This document shows, piece by piece, positions 1 through 12,228 of a stretch of 64,000 nucleotides of DNA; position 1 is the first letter of the stretch, and each line of letters begins with the position of its first letter. The notes below the pieces were generated by a model that was not told where the DNA came from, did not search any database, and saw only the letters and a list, made by a program, of their open reading frames with translations. Location of the stretch: the NCBI GenBank assembly GCA_026686845.1, contig JAIVEN010000002.1:26076001-26140000 (forward strand). The letters are read 5' to 3'. Source of the DNA: Adenanthera pavonina (Eukaryota; Streptophyta; Magnoliopsida; Fabales; Fabaceae). A program made the translations under genes and the position numbers.

Positions 1-3000
1 TGCATTATCCTGGCAGGAGAAGATTCATCATAAGAACTGCAATACCATTGAGAAAATCAGAGGAGATTCATCATAAAATCTTGGAATACCTTGACTACCA
101 CATAAGCATCTTTTAAAAGCTGTCCTGCTAGCAGAATGTGCAGAATCTTCTCATGAAGTGCCTTGCACATTGTTCTCTTGTCATATCTCAAAATATTGTA
201 TACAGAAAATGCCTCTGAATGAGCTTTTACCTTACCAAGATCAGACATTAAAGAGGAACAGAGTTCCTACAAAGAGCCAAAGACATTAGGAAATTTTAAT
301 CAGTCAACTGAAATTAAAAAAAAAAAAAAGAGGCAGAAAATAAAGGCTATATATGTATATATTTTTATACATAACAAAAACATAAACTAGTACACCAATT
401 TTACAAAATGAAGCATTCTCGGCTTCTTTAAATCAAATAATTGCAACTATACTTTCAATATCTCCTTCAAGCGCCAAAAGAAATCAATTTTATGACCAAT
501 TTAGTATCACTTTTCAATAGGCGGAGTACTTGGGCTTTGATTTAACTTCATTGACCCATTAAGTTAGACTCAGACCTAGGCCCACTGAGTTGGGCCAAAT
601 TGCCTAAGGGGCTGACCTAATCCACAAGTAACTGTACCTACAAATAATAGGAATGAAAGCACAGATTATAGTCATATGATAGGGAAGACATGTTCAATGG
701 AACCATGGAAATAATATTTATATTAGCATTGATAGATTGATTGAACCTATACCTCCGCTGGTTGATAACCTTTACTATGCATGTCCTTCATGGTTCGGTA
801 AGCCAACAGATACATCTTTTCCTTACAGAAATATCTTATTAGGATATGGAAGGTATTGTAATCAGGACTGATTGCCAATCCATCCATCTTTCTTAGTGTT
901 TGCATTACGCTTTCCATTTCACCTGCTCTACAGTAAGCACACAGCATTGTATTCAACATAACCAAGTCATATTTGTTAAAGGTTGCTTCAAAATCATCGG
1001 CCAACAGCTTTGCCTCTTCAAAAAGTTTGCTTCGGCAAAATGCTGATATCATGATACTGTGAGCATAACCATCTGCATTAAGGAATAAAATATATACAAT
1101 ATTAGCACATATTTTTTTATCCAATATTAAAATAGTAGCATATGAAAGATTAAAATCCATCATTTACTAGCACAGTTAGAAATCAAAAGCTCATTAGATG
1201 AAGAAAAACACAAAGATTAGGTAATTCAATAAGTTTGTAAAATCAGTTCAAGAACAGATATTCCAGTAAAACTTCCAAAAATAGAGAAATAGGATGACCA
1301 TGTGTATGAACAGTAAGGGTAGCTTATTAAAATCAATTTCCTGAACCTTATTGGCCAAACCATTGATTACTGTGAAGCAAATAAATTTCATTAGTTATAA
1401 TTGACCATAGCAGAACAGATAAAAATAGGAAATGGGCTTTCTCAATGCACCAATGCTATTAAGACAGATTAACTAGTTTACATGAAATGGATCTTTGGCA
1501 ATTGAACTTTACAAATTTACTTGCAACAGTATGTTGTTTTAGTTCTTTCGAATTCATAGGATTACTTGGTGCCTTGAGAACGATCAACTTCAGAATTCAT
1601 AATTGATGCTCAAGAAATTGTTTTTACCAAAGATCAAACTAAGAGAGAACTTACCAGATCTAACATGCTTTATCCTCATTTCATCAAATAGTAGTTTAGC
1701 TTCTTGCAATTGTCCAGCCTTAGCAAGGCCATCGATCAATAAACAGTAAGGCATCTGCAAATATACATTCACACTTATCAGGTGAGAAAAAATAGACAAA
1801 TAAAAAGATTTGAAACAGGATATATTAATAAATAAATTTCAGGGCATCAACTAAGTATCAACAGTGTCAAGATGTATAGATTATGGAGAATAATTTACTA
1901 AACTGTCAGAAAAGCAAGCAACCATTCTTATTTTTCAGAACGCCATACTACCTCATCTTCAGCATAGCCCAAAGATCCCAGTTCTGTTAATAACTCCCTA
2001 GACTTCTCGAACAAGCCTCCTCTAACATATACCTTTAGTAAGGTTGTCAAAATGACCTGCAATTATTTTTTATATTAGTATAAATCAAATTCAGTAAAGG
2101 ATTGCTTTTCAAACAAATGCTAGAAAACAACACAGAACAAAACAAAGAAGATCTTTCCTTTCATTGAAAAGAGAGAAAGAGAGAGAGGTCAATAGTAACT
2201 CAGAAATATATCTATTTCAGTGGAAAAGAACCAAATAAATATTTATAAAAAATATTTAAAATTTCCTCCTCTGTCTATTATGAGTTGTGTCAAGGAGAAA
2301 AAGAATGTCAACTAAGTAAAAGTTCATTTAAAAAAAAAAAAAAGCTTAATTTTTGGTTTAATATTTCATGGGCTAATCAAATCCAAATTAAGGTTTTTAG
2401 GTTTAGGAAGTCGCTATATATTTTAGTGCATCTACTATTTGTTTAAGTTAAAAGATATTTACAAAAAAATAATTTTTGCTTGTTTAGTTAGAGCTCATTC
2501 TAAAATTCCATGAATATAATCAAATCCAAAATTAGGATTTTCAGGTTTTGTAAGTTTCTATATATTTTACTTCATTTATTGTGCAAGTGTCTTGATACGT
2601 GGTACAGTTGTATATGTTATGACTATAACTATTTAATGATTCACCAGCTTTTGTTTATATGGTAGACGGTAGATTTTCACTAGAGCAGTAAGGAGGATTA
2701 ATACAAAGGCAAAGGATACGGCATCCTCATATGAGAAATACAGAACAGAGACAAAAAGAGAATACAAATCACAGAGCAAAGCTCACCAAACCATATGCAT
2801 GTTTGATAGAGAAACCCTTCTAAAATACCATTTGCTTAAACACCAAAAGGAATCCAAGAAAACAATTTTAAGTTTTGAAAACATTCAACTGCAAAATTCC
2901 GGGGCTTCTCCACAATAATAAGCCCCAAACTAACATTGCAGATAGGTAGATCCTATTGCAGCTTACAGGACTATTAAGAAGTTCTAATTGTAAATTCCTG

Positions 3001-6000
3001 TAAGATCATAGCATATATTCCATTCTTTCAGGTTTCAGCCTTCAAACAGCGAGATGCACTGCCCTAAGTAGTGAAGACAAAGGAACCCTAGGTATTACCA
3101 ATCTATAAATGATCAATGACAAGAAAAAAACAAACCTTGTTAGGTACTAACCCTGCAGACTTCATATCTCGAACCAATTCATCGGCCTTTTTGTAGTTTC
3201 CACAAACTGAATAAGCATTGAGCAAAGAGCTATAATGATAAACATTTGGAGAGTGACCTTCATTCTTCATCTGGTTAAAATAGAATTCTGCTTCTTCGCA
3301 TTTACTATTGGAAGCACACACTGCTAGAATTGCCCCATAAATTACATCATCCATTTTTAGCCTTTTGAGTTGCAAGTCCTGAATTAGCTCCAGTGCCTTA
3401 AAATATCCATGTTTGACTTTAATGCAACCTGCCAGCAGCTAAGGCTAACAACAATAATAACATGGCAACAAACATAAAAGAAATCATATGTGGTAAAAAT
3501 ATACAACCATTAAACACAAATAACTTCTCCAGAAAGCTGTTCCCCCTTTCACATAAGGATGACTGATATGTTTATATATAGACAACGTGTACTAAATGAA
3601 AAAAAGACTGTGAAAAATAAATGGAGAATAATAACAGCAGTGAAAATATTCAAGTTGCATTCATCCAAAAAAAAAAAATAGTACTTCTTGTCTGCTTTTC
3701 CGGAGTTATATCTTCAAGCATGCTGAGAGGATGTCAACAAGAATCAATGAAACATAACTTATTCGTAAGATGAACACATAAGACTGCATATTTTGTGCAC
3801 GATTCTATAGACAGAGACAGAGAAAGAGCATGAAAAGTAGAAATGAAAATTACATGTATTCTATAATATAGGTTCTATGAAAACAATATATGATGTTCTC
3901 TCAAGTAACTACCAATGGAGAGGATAGAAACTTTGTAATCTATTCCATGCCTGGTAACTAATATCCTGATGAGGGAAAATGACCTTGAAACAGAGTCATA
4001 TCAGGAGTATGACGGTAGATCATAGATGGTGAAAATATGATTCCAAATAGCACAAACAAATTCATTTTCACAGATGCTATGGAAGTCTCTACAGATTTAA
4101 ATTCACATACCGTACTATATGTAACAACATCAGGTATTAGACCATCTTCTTTCATCTTCTCAAACAGCTTTATGCTGCCATCAAACTTGCCTTTCCGAAT
4201 TAGAAAACTGAGAATAGAATTACATAGATAGACATTGTTCTTGGCTGCTTCATCTTGAATGCTATTGTATATTTCTACAACCTTTGAAGCATCAAGGTTA
4301 TTCCCCACAAACCTTATGAAACTGATATAAGATGATACATTAAGCTTCCGGTTTTCTTGCATCCATACAAAGAGCTGCAATTATTGGACAAGATATCACA
4401 ATTATGAAAAATTACAGGAAGAGAAAATTACACTCTACATGCAAACATGTATGTATGATTGGTCAGTGCATGGACATCACTAACTTTTCCAATCTTGTTT
4501 CCCATTTCTTTTTACTTCTTTTACTCTTGAACAAAACATATCCAAGACAAACAATTATCTTTACTCCATATACCAATTTTCCAGTTGTTAAATAATTTAG
4601 TGACAACAGACTTTCTTCAGTACATATTAAACATAATTTGTAAGTAAAAGCACCTGAGAAACGTCTAGCAATCTGTTATGCTGGCCGAAGTTACGTAAAA
4701 TAGCATTCAGGTCTTGCACTTTCAACATTTCTCCTACTCTGAGAATCAAATACCATGTGAGTTTACTGAACCAATTTATCATGTGACATTCTACATAAGC
4801 TTCACTAACACTAGAAAGTAACCAAGAGGCATGAGTTTTACCATGAATGACTCTATAAGTAGTGGGCCAAGTATACATTTATATGAAAAAAATAGATGCT
4901 ACAGTATTTTGCATGCGTCATTTAGATTCACTGCAATTAAACATTGTAGTTGCTATCAAAAGAAGGCAAGCAACCAACAATCATACAACTGTATTACTTA
5001 AAATACACAAAGAAACAATTACTGTCTTAAAAAAGGATTGAAATTCATTCGTCCAGATATCATATCACTTTCAAAAAATTTAATACAGGTGGCTCACTCT
5101 AGCCTCCATCTTTCAAGATCATGAAATAATTAAATGTTCTTTAAAGTTGATATGCTCCCCTACGGTATATAATACAAACAACTAGCATTCCCCACTTTTT
5201 TCCCATTGGTGATTCGACGTATCATCAATTATAATTATTATTATTTTGGCCAGAGTATCATCAATTCGAATATGTATATTCATAGAAGACATAACCAAAA
5301 ACTATAATTTAAAATGTATTACTTTTATCAGTCTAATCAAATGTCTACCATGTCCCCCCCCCCCCACCTTTTTAATCATATTTAATATATAGCTTAATTT
5401 TAAAGGAAAGAAAGAAAATTATGAAATAGCCGTTGCTCAAATTTGAAAGATGTTCGGTTAAAAAAAAAAATAGAACTTTGACATCTTCACAATTTAAAAA
5501 TAAGTAAGAAATTCTTTGCAAAGATTAATTTAGTACCATTCCGCGAAGTAACGTTTTTGCTATAGACACGCGCACATACATATACTATAAACCACTCAAC
5601 TCAACTGAGCAAAACCGTTCCATCGCCACTACTTTATTCCTTGAAACCCATTTGAATGATTAGTGTACTTCATACCAAATCTTAAAACGCCCACTTATTA
5701 AACCCCATACCAGATCGCTCTATAATTTACACCCACTAGCCAAACTCATGTAAAGACAAAAGACACTCATTAGTGAATAATACAGTGGAAAAGCAACACC
5801 ATCACCATGACCAGCTACGCCGTTGCATATGGCAGAAGTAGACCAGAATACCTTGCAAGAGTAGAGTCCAAATCGCGTGACTGCTGAACTTCAACCATTG
5901 CGACTTGTCTTGCTGCGTTGGGCTTCGATGGGCGCCTTTGAGCTTCGATTGTGCTTCTACCACTGGGTAGTTCGCCATCAGCGGTTCGAGCTATCTCCCC

Positions 6001-6141
6001 AGAGAGCGCCGTTGATAAGCCACGCTGAACACGACCGGTTCTTGAGGTAGAAGGAGATGCACAAGAATTCGATGGAGAAATTGACGGAGAGCTAAGGGAT
6101 ATACCATGCTGTAACCCAATCCCCAGCACCGATATCTCCAT
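1..6141 (-). CDS. Chloroplast pentatricopeptide repeat (PPR) protein, At1g10910 type; 3' end outside window
   Basis: Helical-repeat RNA-binding protein of the P-class PPR family, predicted to act in chloroplast RNA metabolism. I place nine exons on the minus strand with matching GT-AG borders and phases: 6141-5852, 4738-4654, 4374-4111, 3438-3136, 2056-1952, 1754-1655, 1072-753, 266-90 and 9-1, giving 551 codons before the window edge. The first exon is rich in Ser, Thr and Arg and looks like a transit peptide. Later exons carry degenerate 35-residue PPR units, for example DLVMLNTMLCAYCRAGEMES and the unit with PDVVTYST. Exon joins rebuild conserved text such as VPNK/VILTT and HVRS/DGYAHS. 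The last nine bases (DNA) continue the order I remember for Arabidopsis At1g10910 (EMB3103), whose loss is embryo-lethal. I chose the ATG at 6141; the in-frame codon at 6147 is GTG. No disabling change is seen. Confidence 0.9.
2365..2600. repeat. Imperfect tandem duplication in a PPR intron
   Basis: Two diverged copies of roughly 80 bp start near 2368 and 2510. Both run through an 'aatcaaatccaaa' core, a T-rich stretch, 'ctatatattttag/ac' and a final 'gcaag' or 'ttaag'. They lie in the long intron between the exons at 3136-3438 and 1952-2056. Nothing coding is seen there. Confidence 0.5.
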
Positions 6142-6426
6142 TTCCACCTCTTACCACTCGGAGACGCAGATGGACAGCGAGTTGTATTATTCGCGCCAAG
6201 TGCTCGACGAAAAGATCGAACGTTTAGACAATAGTGAGTTGAGGAAGGCCCATTACGGATGGCTTCATAGTTGGGCTTCACAACCAAGACCATAAAGTAT
6301 TTTGGTTTTCTCCCCTATAGTTGGAATATAAAAAGATGTTGGCCCAAAAAAAATATAAAAAAATAGTGAAACAATATTATATTAAAACTAAAAGTTTTGT
6401 AAGAATCGTGTATATTTCCTTAATAC
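6142..6426 (-). promoter_or_regulatory. 5' flank of the PPR gene, also the left edge of the duplicated block
   Basis: This stretch holds the probable promoter and 5' UTR of the PPR gene, although no core element could be fixed. From about 6255 it resembles 48165-48350 and 22385-22560: 'gggcttcacaa', 'attttggttttc' and 'ttggaatat' occur in the same order. The duplicated block therefore starts close to the PPR transcription start. Confidence 0.4.
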
Positions 6427-6693
6427 TTAGGTCCCATTTGGTTGCTTACCTTTCACTGGAAAAAAATGGAATCCTGTACAGAATTACATCAGGAGATAGT
6501 TTGGTTGTAGTCTTTTCGATTCCTACGAAATGCTATCTCCCACAAATGAGGCTATTTTCATTCCTTCGCATATTGGTGTTTTTCCCAATTCCCATGTGAT
6601 GGAATTACCCAATTCCAAAAATGCCCCCACCCTACTCCATTGTGCTTCCTGTTAATGAGCATCATCGTCTAATCCATGGTCTGTGAGCGTCAT

Positions 6694-6886
6694 TATTGAA
6701 CATTGGCTTCTTGAATAATACACTTTTCTTATTTCATTAGGAGAAAGAGATACAACAGATACAATGTCTAGGCCCAATATATAGGCCAATGTACAATACA
6801 AGAATTAATCAAAAAAATCTAAACCAATCTAAACAATATCCTAACCAGAAAACAATAAACCAAAATAGAACTTCTATTTTTCTACA
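6694..6886 (-). repeat. 3' LTR of the copia element
   Basis: This copy aligns without gaps to 11439-11631. Its outer end has lost the canonical terminal dinucleotide: it reads TATTG on the plus strand where the other LTR has TGTCA. That explains why a simple TG...CA search misplaces the boundary by three bases. Confidence 0.85.
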
Positions 6887-7497
6887 CTCCCCCTCAAGTT
6901 AGGACCTAATAAACTCAAAGTCCTTAACTTGCTCATGATCCTCTCATGATCTTTCTTTCCTAAAGCCTTAGTAAGCACATCTACTTCTTGATTTGCTGAC
7001 GTTACATGAATCAAAGAAATCAATTTTTGTTGTAATTTTTCTTTAACAAAATGACAATCAATCTCTATATGCTTTGTCCTCTCATGAAAAACAGGATTTG
7101 TAGTTATATGTATTGCTGCTCTGCTATCACAATAGACCTCAACTTGACTTATCACTAGAATGCCTATATCTGATAATAATCCTTGGACCCATATAATTTC
7201 TGACACAGCTGATCCCAAGGCCCTATATTCAGCTTCTGCTGAAGATCTTGAAATAGTACTTTGTTTCTTCGATTTCCAAGAAACAATTGAATCTCCTAGC
7301 TTCACCAGATATCCTGTAACTGATTTCCTGGATATTGGACATGCTGCCCAATCTGAATAACAGAAGCATTTCAGCTCTAGTTTACTTGAAAAAGATAGTA
7401 ATATACCAAGGGATGGAGTCCCTTTAAGGTATCTAACTATCTTTACTGCAGCAGCCATGTGTGACTCCTTTGGTCTAGTCATAAATTGACTCAACAC
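6874..7497 (-). pseudogene. Copia RNase H domain
   Basis: The C-terminal part of the polyprotein. It contains the KKQSTISRSSAEAEYRAL signature and YCDSRAAIHI with the conserved Asp, typical of copia RNase HI. The frame runs into the 3' LTR before stopping. A stop just upstream, near 7498, separates it from the rest of the reverse transcriptase. Confidence 0.85.
6887..6899 (-). other. Polypurine tract of the copia element
   Basis: Read on the minus strand this is 'acttgagggggag', directly against the 3' LTR. This is the expected position and composition for the plus-strand primer of reverse transcription. Confidence 0.75.
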
Positions 7498-7672
7498 CTA
7501 CACAGGAAAGCATATATCAACTCGAGTCATGGTTACATATAGTAATCTCCCAATCAGTCTCCTATATACTCCTGGATCATCCAGATATTTATCCTTATCT
7601 CTCTCTTCATCATCCAACTTAAGATTATGTTCCATTGGTACTCCTAAAGGCCTAGCTCCACTCATTCCCATC

Positions 7673-8455
7673 TTACTTATTAAGTCCCAAAAAATATTTA
7701 AGTACTCCTAAATCTTTCATTTTAAACTTACTGTTCAAGTATGCTTTAACATTGTCAATTCCTTTTATTGAACTACCAATGATAACTAAATCATCTACAT
7801 AAGCTAAAACAATAACTAAACCATCTTCTTGTTCTTTAATAAAAAGAGAGTAATCATATTTACTTTGTCTGAATCCTCCTTCTACCAAAGCTTGAGTTAA
7901 CTTGGCATTCCATTGTCTAGAAGCTTGTTTTAGCCCATATAATGATTTAGTTAATTTGCATACTTTGTTTGTTCGATCAACATTAATTCCTTGAGGTATA
8001 TGCATGTAAACTTCCTCATTCAAGTCTCCTTGCAAAAATGCATTATGCACATCCATTTGATACAGATTCCAATTATTTATGGCAGCAAGAGAAATAACAA
8101 GTCTAACAGTTACCATTTTAATCATAGGAGAAAATGTTTCATAGTAATATATACCTTCCTTTTGATTAAATCCCTTAGCAACTAACCTAGCTTTATATCT
8201 CTCTATACTACCATCAGCCTTATATTTTATTTTATATACCCATTTACAACCTATTGGTTTTTTATTAGGAGGCAAGCTCACAATCTCCCAGGTATGATTA
8301 TCTTCTAGGGGTTTAATTTCTTCATTCATTGCTTTAACCCATTTTTCATCCCTTTCTGCTTCATCATAAGTTCTTGGTTCAATATTAGAATCTATACTAA
8401 ACATATATCCTTTATGCATAGGATTAATTTTCATATAACACATATAATCATGCAT
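7673..8455 (-). pseudogene. Copia reverse transcriptase domain
   Basis: A continuous reading frame of 260 residues with the plant copia RT blocks: WVYKIKYKADGSIERYKARL, QMDVHNAFLQGDL, SLYGLKQASRQW and the catalytic YVDDL. It ends after KYFLGL where the frame is broken, and the connection to RNase H lies in another frame. It belongs to the dead polyprotein of this element. Confidence 0.9.
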
Positions 8456-8665
8456 AGGATACCTAACACACTTCCCATTATTAAAACCAAAAACTTTATT
8501 ACCAGAGGGATTTAATAAACTTTCAGTATGTACAGCAAACTCATAATCTCGGAGCCAACTAGGGGACCTTCTATCCCTTACAGGTTTGGTGCTCTCCTTA
8601 GCAACTTCTCTCGGCTCTTCATTAATTGCCTCATCTTGTTATGCATTTTCTAAATCTGAATTCAC

Positions 8666-9973
8666 CTATACATCAGGATTAATAATAACAGATTCCTCAT
8701 AGTCAAACAGAAAACGTTCTTTTAATTGTGTACTAACTCCCACTTGATTATTACTCTGTATGTCTTTAAAAGGGAATTTATCTTCAACAAACTTAACATG
8801 CCTACTAACCAACATATTTTTAGTGTTTACATTATAAAGAATAAATCCCTTTTGAGTTGTTGGATATCCCATAAAAACACATGGATCAGCCCTTGGCTCA
8901 AATTTATCTTTGTTACTTAGATTAGTGGAGAAAGCAAGACACTCAAAAGCTTTCAGATGATTAATATCAGGCATATTACCATAAACAATTTCAAATGGGA
9001 TTTTGTTTCCTAAAACCTTTGAGGGAGTCCTATTTATTATATATGATGCAGCTTTAATACTTTCCCCTAAAAATTGCAAAGGAAACCTTGATTGAAAAAT
9101 AAGATATCTAGCCACTTCTCATAGATGCCTATGCTTTCTTTCCACTATCCCGTTTTATTGAGGTGTATATAAGCAACTGGTTTCATGAACAATGCCTTTA
9201 TCATTCAAATAACTTTTCATTTCAGTGTTGACAAATTATGTACCATCATCACTCCTAGTCCTTTTTATTTTTGTAGAAGATTGAGTTAAAACATATGCAA
9301 TAAAAGTTTTAACATGTCCAACAACTTTAGACTTGTTTTTCATCAAGAAGACCCAGGTTCCCCTAGAAAAATCATCCAAAATAGTTAGAAAATATCTATA
9401 ACCTTGATATGTATGAACCCTATAAGGTCCCCATGCATCCATATGTAACAACTCAAAAGAATATTTTGTTTTATTAATGCTATCAGGAAATGGTAACTGA
9501 GTTTGTTTTGACTTCATACAAACTTCACAGAATGTATTTGGTACATCAGATCCTTTAACAACATTTAAATGTCTCAAAGCATTTAATGGGGTATGTCCTA
9601 ATCTACAATGCCAAACATTATGATCTGTAATACTAAAACTACAATTTTGAACAGAAAATACAGTACGCAAAACTTTCTCCTCATGAGCTATATAAAGCTC
9701 ATTGTCTATTCTACCAATTCCTTTGACCTTCCCAGTTGTCATATCCTGCAAAGTGACAAAATTAGGAAAGAAGGACACTATACACATCCGTGCTTTAGTT
9801 AGCTTGCATATAGAAATTAAATTAAAATATAATCCTGGTGCATGCAAAATGCCCTCAAGAACAATATTATTAAGAATAGTCACACTCCCTATATGTGTCA
9901 CACGAACCCTTGATCCATTTGGTAATTTTATAGTTTTAGGTGGACCAGTGTAGATTTCATATTTATCATACAA
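8666..9973 (-). pseudogene. Copia pre-integrase and integrase domains, with stops
   Basis: The frame at 9236-9973 carries the GAG pre-integrase zinc motif (HNVWHCRLGH ... CEVCMKSKQ) and the first two acidic residues of the integrase core (HMDAWGPY and RSDDGT). A stop follows directly. The frame at 8666-9115 holds the rest, with the copia-typical RTPSKVL and the long C-terminal FMGYPTTQKGF segment. Between them, stops replace residues of the conserved block around NGIVERKHRHL. The protease just upstream (about 9975-10040) reads ILEAGAS where active copia proteases have a D-S/T-G triad. Confidence 0.85.
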
Positions 9974-10127
9974 CTCTAGACTACAGACAATGTGACAGCT
10001 AGCACCAGCTTCAAGAATCCAATTAGTCCTATATACTTTAACAGATAGGAGTTTTAGCCAAACCTGATGTAGCTATCATTACATTGACATCTACTTCCTT
10101 AGTGTCTTTCTTAAGCAAGTCAAGAAT

Positions 10128-11044
10128 CTACTCATATTGTTGAATTGTGAAGCTTGAAGGAACAACTACTGTTGTTTCAATCAAGGAAGAAGAACCCAAA
10201 CTTGTGGTTGGTTCATCTACAGCCTGACTAGCTTGTGATTCTTGCATTCTCCCCCTTCCTCTATTAGCTCTAAATCCTGGAGGAAACCCGATGAGCAAAT
10301 AGCAGTTCTCCTTGCAATGACCTCTTTTCTTGCAATTCATACATTCTTCTAAAGAACTACCACGCCCTCTACCTCTTCCTCCCCTTGGTGTCCTCATGAT
10401 CATAACAGAACTATCCTAGAGAGAACTTACAGATCTAGACATTATTTGCCTCTGAGACTCATCTGCATGGCCATATTGTAAGCCTGGTTCACAGAAGGCA
10501 AAGGTGACATTAATAGAATTTGGCTCCTTGCCTGATTGTAGATTTCATTGAGCCCCATAAGGAATTGGAACAATTTTTGATGTTGAACAATTTTAGCATA
10601 TTCTTTGGCTGAATGGCACTGGCACAAAGGCATAAGAACTAAGGTTGCATATTCATCTCACAGCTCCTTCAGTCTTGTATAATAACTAGTAACAGACATA
10701 GAACCTTGAGTCAGGGAGTTGATTGTCTGATGAAGACTAAAGATTTTGGTGCCATTGGTTTTATCGAATCTTTCTTTTAGATTAACCCAGACAAAGCGTG
10801 TGTTTGTACAAAACGCCAGACCATTCAATATTTCCTTGCCAACTGAATTACTGAGCCATGTCAACACTACTGCGTTACGCTGATCCCACTGTGGTTGGAG
10901 ACTGAGATCTTGAGCTTCTCTTGTATAGGTGCCATCCACAATTCTGAGTTTGTTTTTAGCTAGGAGGGCATTCTGCATAGCATGACTCCAAACAGCATAG
11001 TTCTCTATTCCTTTAAGAACTTGGGCTACGAGTGTGATCACCAA
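10128..11044 (-). pseudogene. Copia gag with CCHC zinc knuckle, interrupted
   Basis: Three frame pieces make up gag. 10658-11044 is the N-terminal UBN2-type region (YAVWSHAM, VDGTYTR). 10442-10633 is the middle part with QKLFQFLMGLNEIYNQAR. 10128-10403 carries an Arg/Gly-rich stretch and the zinc knuckle CMNCKKRGHCKENC. The pieces are separated by nonsense codons. The probable N-terminus extends above 11044 through another stop. Confidence 0.85.
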
Positions 11045-11426
11045 CGTGTCTGACGGATGGAGGAATCATGGGTGATTAAAGTTGAGTGCAGCGGTGGCAG
11101 GAGTTGTAGCACGTTCTGTGACCTTGTCTTCCCCTATCAATCGATGCTTTCTTTAACCAAGATCGTCTAAAAGAATGAGATGATGGTAGGATTTCTATTT
11201 GGCGATGAAGCGATGGTGGCACTGAGGGAAAGAAATGATGGCGGTGACTTGAAGGTGGCGAAAAGGGAATTGGCGGTGCCAAGGGAAAGAAACGATGGCA
11301 GTAGCAGAAAAGGAACTAGGGCTCAGCAGTGGCGAAAAAGGATATGGGGCTTGCTCGTTGATGACTCAGAGATGAAAAGCAAGAACACATTCTCGAATCC
11401 GGGTTGGGTTATGATGGATCCAACTT

Positions 11427-11438
11427 GCTCTGGTACCA
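11427..11438 (-). other. tRNA-Met primer-binding site of the copia element
   Basis: Read on the minus strand this is TGGTACCAGAGC, directly after the 5' LTR. It differs by one base from TGGTATCAGAGC, the common plant initiator-tRNA-Met primer site. Confidence 0.85.
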
Positions 11439-11631
11439 TGTCAAACATGGGCTTCTTGAATAATTCACTTTTCTTATTTCATTGGGAGAAAGAGATATAA
11501 CACATATAATGTCTAGGCCCAATATATAGGCCAATGTCCAATACAAGAATTAATCAAGAAAATCTAAACCAATCTAAACAATATCCTAACCAGAAAACAA
11601 TAAACCAAAATAGAACTTTTATTTTTCTACA
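11439..11631 (-). repeat. 5' LTR of the copia element
   Basis: 193 bp with canonical ends (TGTAGAAA...TTTGACA on the minus strand), followed by the primer-binding site and flanked by GTCAT. At about 190 bp the LTR is short for a copia element. Confidence 0.88.
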
Positions 11632-12228
11632 GTCATTATTGCCATTCTCACCGTCAGACCAACCTTGTGAGCTCGCCATCTTCCATCTTTCAAATCTAGT
11701 TCTCAGTCAATTGTGCCGTTCTCCCCCCAATTTGTCACACAAGAATGATGAATCTAGTGCACCCAAATCTACCATCATCTTCAATCTAGGTTTGGTTCAG
11801 TTATTGCTACACCCATCTCCTCACCGGTTGCACTTCCTAGATTTGTTACCTAAATCTGTTGCCTTGCTTTGTTTTCTTTTTTCTTTTTTTTTGTTTTTGT
11901 TTGGTTGGATGTTACTAATTTGTTATACTGTTGAGAGGAGAGGGAGAAAGAAGGACAGCGGATGGAATGTAGGTGGCGGCAGTGTGGATGACAGCATGAT
12001 AGTGGTAGGAAGACTAGAATCAAAAGGAGGTGGAAGAAGGAAGAAATTGGTGGAAGGGTATTATTGTCATTTTACTTTTATTTTTATTTTGTTAAAAATA
12101 AAAAATAATATTCTTTTCAACTCTCCTGGTACCATGCCAAAATGGTGATCATTATTTCATTCTAATCCATTCCATTCCATTCCATCCCATCCTATCGTTA
12201 TCATTTCTACAATCCAAATAGGCCCTTA

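Larger units (their letters stand above)
6694..11631 (-). mobile_element. Degenerate Ty1/copia LTR retrotransposon
   Basis: A full-length but dead 4938-bp copia element in minus orientation. It has two 193-bp LTRs, a primer-binding site complementary to initiator tRNA-Met, a polypurine tract and a 5-bp target duplication GTCAT (6689-6693 and 11632-11636). The domain order is gag, protease, integrase, reverse transcriptase, RNase H, the Ty1/copia order. Several in-frame stops and a changed protease active site show it is non-autonomous. The LTRs differ at about 12 of 193 positions. It sits inside the Tourist-like element, so it is the younger of the two. Confidence 0.93.
6430..12225. mobile_element. 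Tourist/PIF-Harbinger-like element interrupted by a copia element
   Basis: The ends are inverted repeats (left GGTCCCATTTGGTTG, right reading inward GGGCCTATTTGGATTG), flanked by a TTA duplication at 6427-6429 and 12226-12228. That combination is typical of PIF/Harbinger (Tourist) elements. Without the nested copia element it is about 850 bp. No transposase is seen; the inner sequence at 11650-12110 is T-rich, then G/A-rich. Paralogous spacers at about 22570 and 48355 read straight through the same junction ('tttaatattt/gaaactttg'), which supports both ends. Confidence 0.7.

Noticed and set aside
5354..5367. Poly-C run as a regulatory site
   Set aside because: A simple homopolymer in a PPR intron with no supporting context.
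6142..6147. Start of the PPR protein at 6147
   Set aside because: The codon there is GTG. The ATG at 6141 is in frame and gives the expected N-terminus.
11534..12148. 204-residue open frame
   Set aside because: It spans the copia LTR boundary and the interior of the Tourist-like element; low-complexity product, no domain.
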